DNA of 64,000 nt from Streptomyces griseoluteus (GTDB taxonomy: Bacteria; Actinomycetota; Actinomycetes; Streptomycetales; Streptomycetaceae). The translations under genes were made by a program, and so were the position numbers. Within the stretch, counting starts at the first letter, position 1; each line of letters begins with the position of its first letter. Below are positions 17,646-25,410 of this stretch, piece after piece. The notes beneath the pieces were generated by a model. The model searched no databases. It was not told the origin of the DNA and saw only the letters and a program-made list of their open reading frames with translations. The DNA lies in assembly GCF_004784465.1 (NCBI RefSeq), contig NZ_SRRU01000015.1:36116-100115 (forward strand), in the 5' to 3' direction.

Positions 17646-18940
17646 CACAGGCTGCTCCCGTCCCTGGTGGTGCTGGACATGGGCGGTGGATCGTGGCCCA
17701 GCAGTCCTATCAAGGCCGCCGCTGGTTCGGTGTCCTCGGCGGTGGGGCCCAGCCATTCGCACATCAGCACGGTGGCGTCGTCGTGGAGGTGGCCTTCTTG
17801 GTAGTCGAGGACGGCCTTGATGAGGCGGCGCAGGGTCTCGGGAACGGGCAGGCCGTCGGCGTGGCGGCGGATGAGGAAGTCGGTGAAGCGTTCCAGACCG
17901 AATTCGCTGTCGTCGGCGCCGCGGGCTTCGGTGATGCCGTCGGTGTAGAGGACGATGCGGTCACCCGGTTGCAACTGTTCGTGGCACACGGTGCTGGGCA
18001 GTCCCAGGTCGGTGCCCATAGGGTGGGCCGGTGGGCACTTGAGGTGGCTGCTCCAGCGGTTGTCGCGGATGATGATGGGCGGGTGGTGTCCGCGGTTGAC
18101 CCAGCTCAGCACTCCGGTGCGGGTGTCGAGGGTGGCGAGGATGCCGGTGGCGTAGCGGCGGTGGCCGTACTGCTCGATCAGGGCGGCTTCGACAGCGTCG
18201 CCTTTGGCGGCCAGGTCGGCGCCCTGGCGGCGGGCCTGGCGGCATGCCCCGAGCGCGAGGGCTCCGCATAGCCCGGCTGCGTTGTCGTGGCCCATGGCGT
18301 CGAAGATCGTCAGATGCACCAGAGGGCCGTCGAGGGCGTACTCGTACACATCGCCGCTGATCCGGTAGGCCGGCTCCAGCGATGCCGAGATCACGATGCG
18401 GCCGTCGGCATAGGTGGCGGGCGGCATCAGGTTCCACGCCATTTCGGCCCCGATGTTCAGCGGCTCTGTGCGTATCAGCTTCGCCAGCGTGTCACTGGAG
18501 GTCCGCTTGGCGACGATCAGCAGCGCCAGAAGCGCGGCGAGACGGTCGGCGTCCTCGCGGGCGCGGGCATCGTCGTAGACGGAGTGCACACGCAGCACTC
18601 CGATGCGCTCGGCCCCGTCCACGATGGGCAGCCACCAGTGGACGCCGGCCGCCTCGTTCGGCGAGGAAGAGGTGAGCCAGCCGTACTGGTAGGCCCGTCC
18701 CGGCGTGGTGCCCTCGATACGGATGTCCCGGGGGGTGTCCGGCGGGGTCCCGTTCGGCCCGGTCAGCAGGTGCAGTTCCCGGTGCTCCAGATCCGTCACG
18801 TAGATGAGCAGGTCGGTGAAGCCCGCGGCCCGGGCATGCTCGCCGGCCGTTTCCGGCAACATGTCCAGGGGCATCAGATGGCTGGCGTGCAGCAGGCCGG
18901 CGAGCATCGTCCGCCCGCCTGCTTCACGGTCCACGTCCAC
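17645..18940 (-). CDS. PP2C/SpoIIE-type serine phosphatase
   Basis: 431 residues from a GTG at 18940 with GGAGGAAG upstream. The N-terminal half (about 1-150) resembles a GAF-like sensor fold; the C-terminal half is a SpoIIE/RsbU phosphatase with SGDVYEY, IFDAMGHD, VNRGHHPP, LYTDGITEAR and HDDATVL, giving the Asp residues that hold two Mn ions. It sits directly upstream of the STAS gene with a one-base overlap, forming a partner-switching pair that probably controls an alternative sigma factor. No membrane segments are seen. Confidence 0.92.
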   Translation of the reverse strand: MDVDREAGGRTMLAGLLHASHLMPLDMLPETAGEHARAAGFTDLLIYVTDLEHRELHLLTGPNGTPPDTPRDIRIEGTTPGRAYQYGWLTSSSPNEAAGVHWWLPIVDGAERIGVLRVHSVYDDARAREDADRLAALLALLIVAKRTSSDTLAKLIRTEPLNIGAEMAWNLMPPATYADGRIVISASLEPAYRISGDVYEYALDGPLVHLTIFDAMGHDNAAGLCGALALGACRQARRQGADLAAKGDAVEAALIEQYGHRRYATGILATLDTRTGVLSWVNRGHHPPIIIRDNRWSSHLKCPPAHPMGTDLGLPSTVCHEQLQPGDRIVLYTDGITEARGADDSEFGLERFTDFLIRRHADGLPVPETLRRLIKAVLDYQEGHLHDDATVLMCEWLGPTAEDTEPAAALIGLLGHDPPPMSSTTRDGSSL

Positions 18941-19050
18941 GGTCTTCCTCCGCTGCCGAGACGGCCGAGTACCCTTTCGGGCCGGTTACCCCTTCGACCG
19001 CAACACAGGAAGGCCGCGAGCGCCAGGGCAGAGCACGGCGCCGCCGTCGC

Positions 19051-19296
19051 TCAACGGCGGCACTTATGGGAGCCGGCCGCTCGGCGGCCTGCATGCACCA
19101 GCCTCGGACTTCGGCACAGCGGTTGCCGGTGGTTGTCCTCGGGCCGTCCGACTTGGCTGGGAGCCCACGGCACCTGCCAATCAGCGGCTCGGGCTCGCAG
19201 GGCCGCCAGGAAGGCGAGTTCGGCCTCGTCGAAGTCCCAGGACTCCTCGCCGTACTCCTCCGGGTCCTCGACCTCGAACCAGCCGTTGACGTCCAC
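19051..19296 (-). CDS. Small acidic hypothetical protein
   Basis: 81 residues from a GTG at 19296. The first half is acidic (FEVEDPEEYGEESWDFDEAE), the rest basic. No family recognised. The IS element begins about 10 bases upstream of the start, so its native promoter and ribosome site have probably been displaced. It could be the 3' remainder of a larger gene. Confidence 0.35.
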   Translation of the reverse strand: MDVNGWFEVEDPEEYGEESWDFDEAELAFLAALRARAADWQVPWAPSQVGRPEDNHRQPLCRSPRLVHAGRRAAGSHKCRR

Positions 19297-19309
19297 AGGG
19301 AGACTCTAG

Positions 19310-20030
19310 AACCACAGGGTGCCTCGTAGATCACAGGCGAAGCCATAGGCGGATTGCCGCGGTGGTGACGGTGCCGTGGAAGATGTAGGCCCTCTTGTCG
19401 TAGCGGGTGGCGACGGCCCGGGAGTTCTTGAGCCGGTTGATGGTGCGCTCGACCTCGTTGCAGCGTTGGTGGATCTCGCTGTCGAAGCTGGTGGGCCGGC
19501 CGCCCTTGCTGCCGCGTCGTTTGCGGTTGGCCCGCTGGTCCTTCGGTTCGGGGATGGTGTGCTTGATCTGGCGTCTTCGCAGGTAGCGGCGGTTGCGGCG
19601 TGAGCTGTATGCCTTGTCGCCACCGACGTGATCTGGCTGGGTGCGTGGGCGACCGCCCTGCGGGCGGGGGACGCGGATGCGTTCGAGGACCTCGATCATC
19701 TGTGGCGCGTCGCCCCACTGGCCGGTCCGGTCCCACGTGCCGTCCGCCGACCAACGCCGGTGCCGTTCATAGACGCTCTTCCAGCTGCCAAAACGCTCGG
19801 GAAGATCCCGCCACGGTATGCCCGTTCGGACCCGGAACAGGATCCCGTTGATAACTCTGCGGTGGCCGTTCCACTGCCAGCCACGCCGTCCCATCGCCGG
19901 CAAGTGCGGATCCAGCCCGACCCACTCGGCATTCGTCAGATCACCCCGCCCCATGCCGGGAACAGCCTCCTACCGAAGACGGTCAGCCGGGCATTACGGT
20001 GGGGCACGAAGACCTCCGTGCGGTGAGTTC
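19310..20030 (-). mobile_element. IS5-type element with internal deletion, CTAG duplication
   Basis: The 721-base element lies between two CTAG tetranucleotides (19306-19309 and 20031-20034), a target often used by IS5 relatives. Imperfect terminal repeats are visible just inside (AACCACAG at the left; GAACTCACC read inward from the right). Its transposase is internally deleted, so it can move only if helped by a complete relative. Confidence 0.65.
19331..19954 (-). pseudogene. IS5-family transposase lacking the first catalytic Asp
   Basis: 207 residues instead of about 280. The N-terminal domain runs to SADGTWDR, then jumps to TGQWGDAPQMIEVL. In full-length relatives these two are separated by about 80 residues that contain the first catalytic Asp (VDSTxCRAHQH). 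The second Asp (GDKAYSSRRNRRYLRRRQ) and the Glu (NEVERTINRLKN) remain. The deletion is in frame, leaving a clean but presumably inactive protein. Confidence 0.8.
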
Positions 20031-20061
20031 CTAGACAGCTCCCACCACACCGGAGGTCTTC
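20008..20061. repeat. Inverted repeat across the IS5 right junction
   Basis: GAAGACCTCCG (20008-20018, inside the element) and CGGAGGTCTTC (20051-20061, outside) are perfect inverted copies, with partial pairing between. The outside copy may be the remnant of an older related element into which this one inserted. Confidence 0.5.
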
Positions 20062-20083
20062 GCCATGTTCAAGACCCCAGCCG

Positions 20084-20114
20084 TGTCAACAACGCTCGTG
20101 ATCAATACACCTAG
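20084..20114. repeat. Copy 1 of a dispersed 30-bp motif
   Basis: Contains ACGCTCGTGATCAATACA. A similar sequence, 23 of 29 identical over the core, occurs at 55025-55053. It covers the TetR stop codon. Probably an insertion-sequence end or promoter relic. Confidence 0.45.
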
Positions 20115-20677
20115 GCGCCCGGAGTGCGCAGGCCGTCAATGATGAGGTCGAGGATGCGTGCGGCGCGTGCCTCGCCGGTCTCGCCCGCAGGGATCCGCCA
20201 CAGCACGCTCAGCTGGAGCAGGACGTCCTCCGGATCAAGGCCCGCCTTGAGAGAGCCGTCTGCCGCGCCGGCGCGGACCAGCGTGTCGATGGCCGACACG
20301 AACGGCTCGTAGTGCTCGTCGTCCCGACCGCCGTTGGTTGCGGCATGGACCACCTGGGCCACCCCGGCCTTGAGTTGTCCGTAGCGGGCCACCTGTGCAC
20401 ACCACAACGTCAGGGCCTCAAGCGGCGGATGCTCCTCAAGCAGTGCGGGGGCGAGGTCGATGAGCTCTTGGAGATGGTGGCGGTAGAGCTCCATGATCAG
20501 GGCTTCACGCGTGGGGAAGTGCCGGTACAACGTGCCGATCCCTACGCCCGCCGACCGCGCGATCGCGGTCAAAGAGGCACCCGTCGATTCGGTCAGCGCC
20601 GCCCGCGCGGCACTCAGGATGCGCTCGCGGTTGTCGGCGGCGTCCTTTCGGGACGGTTTGCGAGGGGTCGGGTTCAT
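20111..20677 (-). CDS. TetR/AcrR-family transcriptional regulator
   Basis: 188 residues. The N-terminal DNA-binding domain (about 15-60) reads RERILSAARAALTES, then LTAIARSAGVGIGTLYRHFP, the TetR recognition helix. The helical C-terminal domain has a SBP-like SAIDTLVRAGAADGSLK segment found in many Streptomyces members. It diverges from a reductase gene, and two identical palindromes lie in the shared promoter, so it most likely represses itself and the reductase. Confidence 0.92.
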   Translation of the reverse strand: MNPTPRKPSRKDAADNRERILSAARAALTESTGASLTAIARSAGVGIGTLYRHFPTREALIMELYRHHLQELIDLAPALLEEHPPLEALTLWCAQVARYGQLKAGVAQVVHAATNGGRDDEHYEPFVSAIDTLVRAGAADGSLKAGLDPEDVLLQLSVLWRIPAGETGEARAARILDLIIDGLRTPGA

Positions 20678-20715
20678 GCACTGTCACTTGTCCGCTCGGG
20701 GCTCGGCTGGCGAAA

Positions 20716-20761
20716 CGGAGGCCCCTCCGGTATGTTCCAGTCAGGTGCGGAGGCCCCTCCG
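20716..20761. promoter_or_regulatory. Twin operators for the TetR regulator
   Basis: CGGAGGCCCCTCCG occurs at 20716-20729 and 20748-20761, identical and near-palindromic, with centres 32 bases (three helical turns) apart. They lie 38-120 bases before the two divergent starts. Same-face spacing suits two TetR dimers. Confidence 0.65.
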
Positions 20762-20798
20762 CTTTGCATTCTGGCACATCCCCTGCAGGGAGGCTCCC

Positions 20799-21821
20799 AT
20801 GAGCGAGACGGTTCTGGTCACCGGTGGCACCGGCTATGTGGCCGGCTGGTGCATCACCGAACTACTCAAGCGTGGCTACGACGTACGCACCACCGTGCGC
20901 AGCGCGAAGCGCGAGCAGGTCGTCACCGGCGCCGTCGCGAGCGAAGTCAACCCCGCCGGCCGGCTGACCTTCGCCACCGCAGACCTGACCGCCGACACCG
21001 GCTGGGACGAAGCCATGCACGGCGTCACCTACGTCCTCCACGTCGCCTCCCCGCTCGGTGTGCAAAACGACAGCGCCGCCGACCTCATCACCCCGGCCCG
21101 CGACGGCAGCTTGCGCGTCCTGCGGGCCGCGGCCAAAGCGAGTGTCAAACGCGTCGTGATGACCTCCGCGGCGAACGCCGCCAGCCCGTCGTCCTACGCA
21201 ACCGAGGGAGTGACCGACGAGACGCTGTGGACCGACCCCGCCGACCCCACTCTCATTCCCTACCGCCGCTCCAAGACCCTCGCCGAACGCGCCGCCTGGG
21301 ACTTCATCGAGAACAACGACACCGGTGATATGGAGCTGACCACCGTTCTCCCCGGTGCTGTGTTCGGGCCGATCCTGACCACCAGCAACATCGGCTCCGT
21401 CGGCATCATCGCGCGCATGCTCAAAGGCGAAATGGCGGGCATTCCCCGGATCGGACTGGAGATCGTGGATGTCCGCGACCTCGTCGACGTCCACCTGCGC
21501 GCCATGACCTCGCCGGCCGCCGCGGGCCAACGCTTCCTCGCCACCGGGGAGTTCATGTGGATGGCAGACATGGCCCAGGCGCTCCATGACGGGCTCGGCG
21601 CCCGCGGCAGCAGGGTCTCCACCCGTCACATCCCCGACTTCGCCGTCCGCCTCGCCGCCCGCTTCCGCGACCCGTCATTGCGCGAAATCACCCCGGCGCT
21701 GGGGCGACGCAACCGGCACAGCACGGAAAAGGCCCGCACTCTGCTCGGCTGGCAGCCGCGCCCCGCCCGGCAAAGTGTCCTGGACTGCGCCAACAGCCTC
21801 ATCGCCCACAACGCCGTCTGA
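20799..21821 (+). CDS. NAD-dependent epimerase/dehydratase-family reductase
   Basis: 340 residues from ATG 20799, with CAGGGAGG eight bases upstream. The extended short-chain dehydrogenase fold is shown by VTGGTGYVAGW (nucleotide-binding Gly-rich loop, residues 7-17), the catalytic Tyr-Lys as YRRSK (about 150-154), and VLPGAVFGP. It resembles dihydroflavonol-4-reductase and aldehyde reductase relatives that reduce carbonyls with NADPH. The twin operators upstream suggest induction by a ligand of the divergent TetR protein. Confidence 0.88.
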   Translation: MSETVLVTGGTGYVAGWCITELLKRGYDVRTTVRSAKREQVVTGAVASEVNPAGRLTFATADLTADTGWDEAMHGVTYVLHVASPLGVQNDSAADLITPARDGSLRVLRAAAKASVKRVVMTSAANAASPSSYATEGVTDETLWTDPADPTLIPYRRSKTLAERAAWDFIENNDTGDMELTTVLPGAVFGPILTTSNIGSVGIIARMLKGEMAGIPRIGLEIVDVRDLVDVHLRAMTSPAAAGQRFLATGEFMWMADMAQALHDGLGARGSRVSTRHIPDFAVRLAARFRDPSLREITPALGRRNRHSTEKARTLLGWQPRPARQSVLDCANSLIAHNAV

Positions 21822-21931
21822 CACTGGCACCCGCACCAGCCCGACGCGTCACGCCCAGGGCCGCACCACCCGCGGCCCCACCGCATCCCTGATGAGGACA
21901 CTCCTCTGGATGAACGTCGCGGGGAGGCCGA

Positions 21932-22396
21932 ATGGCGAACCGTTCCGCCTGGACAGACGGATGTCATGAAACGTCCGCACCTGGAGCACCTCCGCACCGG
22001 AGCGACCACGCGCTCCCCGCCGTCATCACGACCGTCCTGGCCGGTCTCTCCCCCGCCCACACCGCCACCCCTGCGGGTACCCTCACCGTGGTCCGGGGCC
22101 AGATCGCGTGTCCGCGCGGGTTCGTATGTATCTACCCCGACATCAACTTCAACGGCCAGCCCTACGTCAAACGCGCCGTCGACGGGTCCCTGCCGCACCT
22201 GCCCGACTACATCCGCGGCAAGGGCAGCTCCATCATCAACAACAGCCGCACCGCCCGCGTCTACCAGAAGGACCACTACTTCGACCGGCACGTCTGCGTC
22301 GGACGCGAGGGCGGCACCATCGGCGACCTGCGCTCCTACCCGCTCAACGACACCGCCCACAGCCTCCGCAACAATGACACTCCCTGGGGCTCCTGA
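21932..22396 (+). CDS. Peptidase inhibitor family I36-like secreted protein
   Basis: The mature part (CPRGFVCIYPDINFNGQPY, then SIINNSRTARVYQ and HVCVGREGGTIGDLRSYPLN) matches the I36/SMI metalloproteinase-inhibitor fold common in Streptomyces, with paired cysteines. The hydrophobic ALPAVITTVLAGLSPAHTA segment serves as signal peptide. The frame starts at 21932, but a better signal start, ATG AAA CGT at 21966, is in another frame, so a one-base indel may have damaged the leader. Expected role: an extracellular protease inhibitor. Confidence 0.7.
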   Translation: MANRSAWTDGCHETSAPGAPPHRSDHALPAVITTVLAGLSPAHTATPAGTLTVVRGQIACPRGFVCIYPDINFNGQPYVKRAVDGSLPHLPDYIRGKGSSIINNSRTARVYQKDHYFDRHVCVGREGGTIGDLRSYPLNDTAHSLRNNDTPWGS

Positions 22397-22642
22397 CCAG
22401 CCACCAACAGATGGAGAGGAGCAGTCAGCCGGTGTGTCCGGGATGGCCCCCGGTCAGCAGGGTGTTATCGGATCTGTGCTTGCCCTAAACATGGCCGTTT
22501 CCGACGTCACCCAGCTGACGAACCGGGCGGGTGCGGTTGAGATTGGGCCACTAGCCTGCGAGTGCCCGGCTCTGACAGGCAGCCAGGCATCGGTGGCCCT
22601 TGCCGAGCGCTTTGCTGCTGGTCACGGACCCTTTCGGTCGTG

Positions 22643-22692
22643 TGGCGGCGCCGGGATTCGAACCTGGGAAGGCTGAGCCGGCAGATTTACAG
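22643..22692 (-). other. tRNA-Tyr(GUA) 3' fragment, probable att site
   Basis: The minus strand reads CTGTAAATCTGCCGG, then a long variable arm, GGTTCGAATCC and GCGCCGCCA: the 3' part of a class II tRNA-Tyr from anticodon loop to acceptor end. The 5' half does not fold: the acceptor and anticodon-stem partners are missing. A clean fragment from anticodon loop to 3' end is what site-specific integration into a tRNA gene leaves. SLP1-type actinomycete elements use tRNA-Tyr. By this geometry the element lay toward higher coordinates. Confidence 0.7.
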
Positions 22693-22912
22693 CGGGCTCC
22701 ACTCCGTTCCCCGCCTCTGGCCTGCGACTTCATTTGAGGACGCCATGTCGGGGTCCGCCCGGAAACACGGCACTCACGCCGCTCCCGTGTGTACCGGCGC
22801 CCATGCTCCGGGCAGCGGCGCGCACCAAACGCGCTCCGCGAGGTCTCCCAAACTCCCGGGGGACTCAAGCACGCAGCGTCCTGGTTGAGGCGGGGGACGG
22901 CCGTCACTGAGC

Positions 22913-23161
22913 TCACTGGATCGGGGAGTCGGGCGGGGAGAGCCGGATGCTGCGCTCCCGGTCGACGGAGTCGACGCCATCGACCGCCTCGAGGGCCGGG
23001 ATCCGGTCCTCCGCGACGGTACCGGAGAGCGTGCCGAGGACCGGCTGCTCGCCCGTGACCGTCAGCCCGGCCCGCCGCAGGGCCTCGACCACTTCCGCGA
23101 ACCGGTCGGGGTCGACCGCAAGGATGACCCCGACCGGCGCGGATGGGGACGACTCGCTCAC
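22913..23161 (-). CDS. Small I9-propeptide-like partner of the subtilase
   Basis: 82 residues. GVILAVDPDRFAEVVEALRRAG and LGTLSGTVAEDRIPALEAVDGV form a beta-alpha-beta pattern like peptidase inhibitor I9 (subtilisin propeptide). The GTG start overlaps the stop of the subtilase (GTGA), so the two are translated together. It may act as a detached intramolecular-chaperone/inhibitor, keeping the protease silent or helping it fold. Confidence 0.7.
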   Translation of the reverse strand: MSESSPSAPVGVILAVDPDRFAEVVEALRRAGLTVTGEQPVLGTLSGTVAEDRIPALEAVDGVDSVDRERSIRLSPPDSPIQ

Positions 23162-24492
23162 GGGGCCTGGAGCAGGCCCGCCCCGACGTCCCGGACGGGC
23201 TGCATCAGCGGGAACGCGCCGGACTTCAGGCCGGCCATGAGATCGGCCGCGGAGGCGTTGGGGTTCGCCTGGGCGAGCAGGGCGATGACACCCGCCACGT
23301 GCGGCGTGGCCATGCTGGTGCCACTCATTGGTTGGTACCCGCCGCCGGGGGCGGCCGAGTGCACCTGCCAGCCGGGCGCGGCAATGTCGATCTCGCCGCC
23401 CTGTCCGTTGATGCCGGCGTTGGAGAAGAACGTCGGCGCGATCGCCTTGTCGAGCGCGGCCACCGCGAGGATGGAGGGACAGTTGGCCGGCCGACCGACC
23501 GGCTGGATGACCTGGGGTCGTTGGCTTTCGTTGCCCGCGGCGGCGACGATCACCGTCCCGCGCTCCAGCGCGCGCTGGGCCAGGATCTCGTAGGTCTGCG
23601 GGAACAGTTCACCCAGTCGGACCCCAGCGCCGAGCGACATGGAGATCACCCGCGCGCCGTGGGCGACGGCCCAGGCAATGCCGGCCAGGATCTGGCCGTC
23701 GGTGCCGGTACCCGCGTTGCTGAGCACCTTTCCCGCGAGGATCTGGGCTTCGGGAGCCACGCCGTAGCGGGGGCCCTGCCGGGGGCCGGCCGGACCGGCG
23801 GCGGTGCCGATGCAGTGCGTGCCGTGGCCATGACCGTCCTTTACGGTCTCGCCGGGCACGAAGGATTCCGTCGCCTCGATGCGGCCGGCGAAGTCCGGAT
23901 GGTCGGTGTCCACGCCGGTGTCCAGGACGGCGATCTTCACACCGCGTCCGGTCAGGTGGGACAGGTTGGCTCGGATCGCCTGCAGGCCCCAGGTCCACTT
24001 CTCCTCGATCCAGGTCGGGCCCTGGCCTGCGGCTATCTCGGTCCTGGTGTGGCGGGCGACCACGTCCTCGTCGCTGCGGTAGGCCGGGAAGTACTCGGTC
24101 GGCGCCTGCTGCGGGGCGGTGATCGGCAGTGCGTAGACCATGCGCTCCGGTTCCGCCGCGATGATCGAGGGTTCCGCCTCGGCCGTGGTCACCAGCGCGT
24201 GGCGCTGCTCGGGCCGGACCTCAACGACGGCGGCGTTGAGGTCCTCGAAGAGCACCGAGACGTCGGGGCGATCGAGGAGTTCGGCAACGTTCCCGGCCTC
24301 GGTGCCTCGAACGCGCTCGACGGACGCGATGTCGGCGGAAGAACGCAGTGCGTTGATTCCGCTCTCCTGGTTGCTCGGGTCGAGCAGGACCACGTACCGA
24401 CCGGTGTACTCGGCGCCGTGGCCTCTGACGGAGCCGTTGGGCCGGTTGGGCTGCTCGCCGAAGGCGCGCCCGTCCATGGGACCGTTCGCCAT
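23158..24492 (-). CDS. S8-family serine peptidase (subtilase) without signal peptide
   Basis: 444 residues. The catalytic triad is complete: Asp in IAVLDTGVDTDHPD (about 180), His in DGHGHGTHCIGT (about 213), Ser in GTSMATPHVAG (about 395). Residues 30-130 form a propeptide-like region. The ATG at 24492 starts MANGPMDGRAFGEQ, with no hydrophobic signal, and upstream codons are not family-like, so the enzyme appears cytoplasmic or exported by another path. A four-base overlap joins it to the downstream I9-like protein. Confidence 0.9.
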   Translation of the reverse strand: MANGPMDGRAFGEQPNRPNGSVRGHGAEYTGRYVVLLDPSNQESGINALRSSADIASVERVRGTEAGNVAELLDRPDVSVLFEDLNAAVVEVRPEQRHALVTTAEAEPSIIAAEPERMVYALPITAPQQAPTEYFPAYRSDEDVVARHTRTEIAAGQGPTWIEEKWTWGLQAIRANLSHLTGRGVKIAVLDTGVDTDHPDFAGRIEATESFVPGETVKDGHGHGTHCIGTAAGPAGPRQGPRYGVAPEAQILAGKVLSNAGTGTDGQILAGIAWAVAHGARVISMSLGAGVRLGELFPQTYEILAQRALERGTVIVAAAGNESQRPQVIQPVGRPANCPSILAVAALDKAIAPTFFSNAGINGQGGEIDIAAPGWQVHSAAPGGGYQPMSGTSMATPHVAGVIALLAQANPNASAADLMAGLKSGAFPLMQPVRDVGAGLLQAP

Positions 24493-25002
24493 CAAATTTC
24501 CCACTTTCTGTTGGTTTACCCCGCTTCGTGGACGCGCGTCGATGCACAAAGTGTCGGGTGCGAGGGGTGGCGGGGTGCGGTTCGATCGTGGATCGATGCG
24601 CGATGCCGTCGCCTGCAAGGCTGCCCCTCGCCAGGCCGTCAGCGTCCCTCGCTTAGACCGTGGCATTGGGCACGGAAGCCCGCAACTTAGCGCCGCCCCG
24701 ACCGGCCGCGTGTAAAGCGCCGCCCAGCCGGCCGACGATTCCTGGAGCGGACAACTCGAAGCGTCAATCGTTCGGTGGGTCAGGCCTGCCGAGGAGCGCC
24801 GCGGTGAATCCTCACAGTCGTTCGTACAGTGCGCGCCCATGAACCGCGCCCGCTCCACATGCGGGTGGGTCGACGGCGGACAGGATGGGAGCTAGAAAGA
24901 GTGGACGACGTAGGGCGAGGTCAGTCCCCTACGTGGACCACGATGAGGTCTGAAAGCGGGTATCTGGGCGGGGCTGTTCGGCCGGTCCGCCGTCTGCCCT
25001 GG
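24493..25002. other. Intergenic region, no gene seen
   Basis: Leader of the subtilase gene and unremarkable sequence up to the ISAs1 fragment. No supported ORF. Confidence 0.5.
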
Positions 25003-25245
25003 CGCGAGATCACGCTCGACCACCACGACCGCACCCGAGCTCACCACCGCCTGGACATCCGGCGGCTGAAGACCGTCGACTTCGCCCACCTCGACTACCC
25101 CGACGCACGCCAGGCCATACAAGTCGTGCGCTGGAAGAAGGACTTCACCGGCGCAAGCTCACCATCGAGCACGTCTCCCCGATCACCGGCCTGCCGCCCG
25201 GCACGGCGACCGCTGCCAGCTCGCGGCCTGGATCAGAGGGCACTG
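25003..25245 (+). pseudogene. C-terminal fragment of an ISAs1-family transposase
   Basis: DHHDRTRAHHRLDIRRLKTV, then LDYPDARQAIQVVRWKKDF continue in a second frame as LTIEHVSPITGLPP and in a third as QLAAWIRGH. These are successive blocks of the ISAs1/H-repeat transposase core. At least two frameshifts and loss of both ends make it inactive. The N-terminal part of a similar transposase survives separately at 37870-38280. Confidence 0.7.
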
Positions 25246-25410
25246 ACGAGTTGGTGGGTGATAGCGGGTAAGGCGTGTTTGACCTGGTCGCGGCCTGTTC
25301 TCAGGTGGGTATGTTGGGCCCACACGGTGGCCGACGTGGGCACGCGAAAGCCATCGACACGGGCGGGCGGGGCAGTCCGTCAGTCGGCCGGAGTGAAGTT
25401 GAGCGCCTCA
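25246..25410. other. Short non-coding stretch
   Basis: No ORF or signal seen between the ISAs1 fragment and the DUF2235 gene. Confidence 0.4.

Noticed and set aside
22643..22730. A complete tRNA-Tyr gene
   Set aside because: GGCGGGG upstream could mimic an acceptor 5' strand, but the D-arm is missing, the anticodon stem does not pair and the spacing is about 10 bases short.
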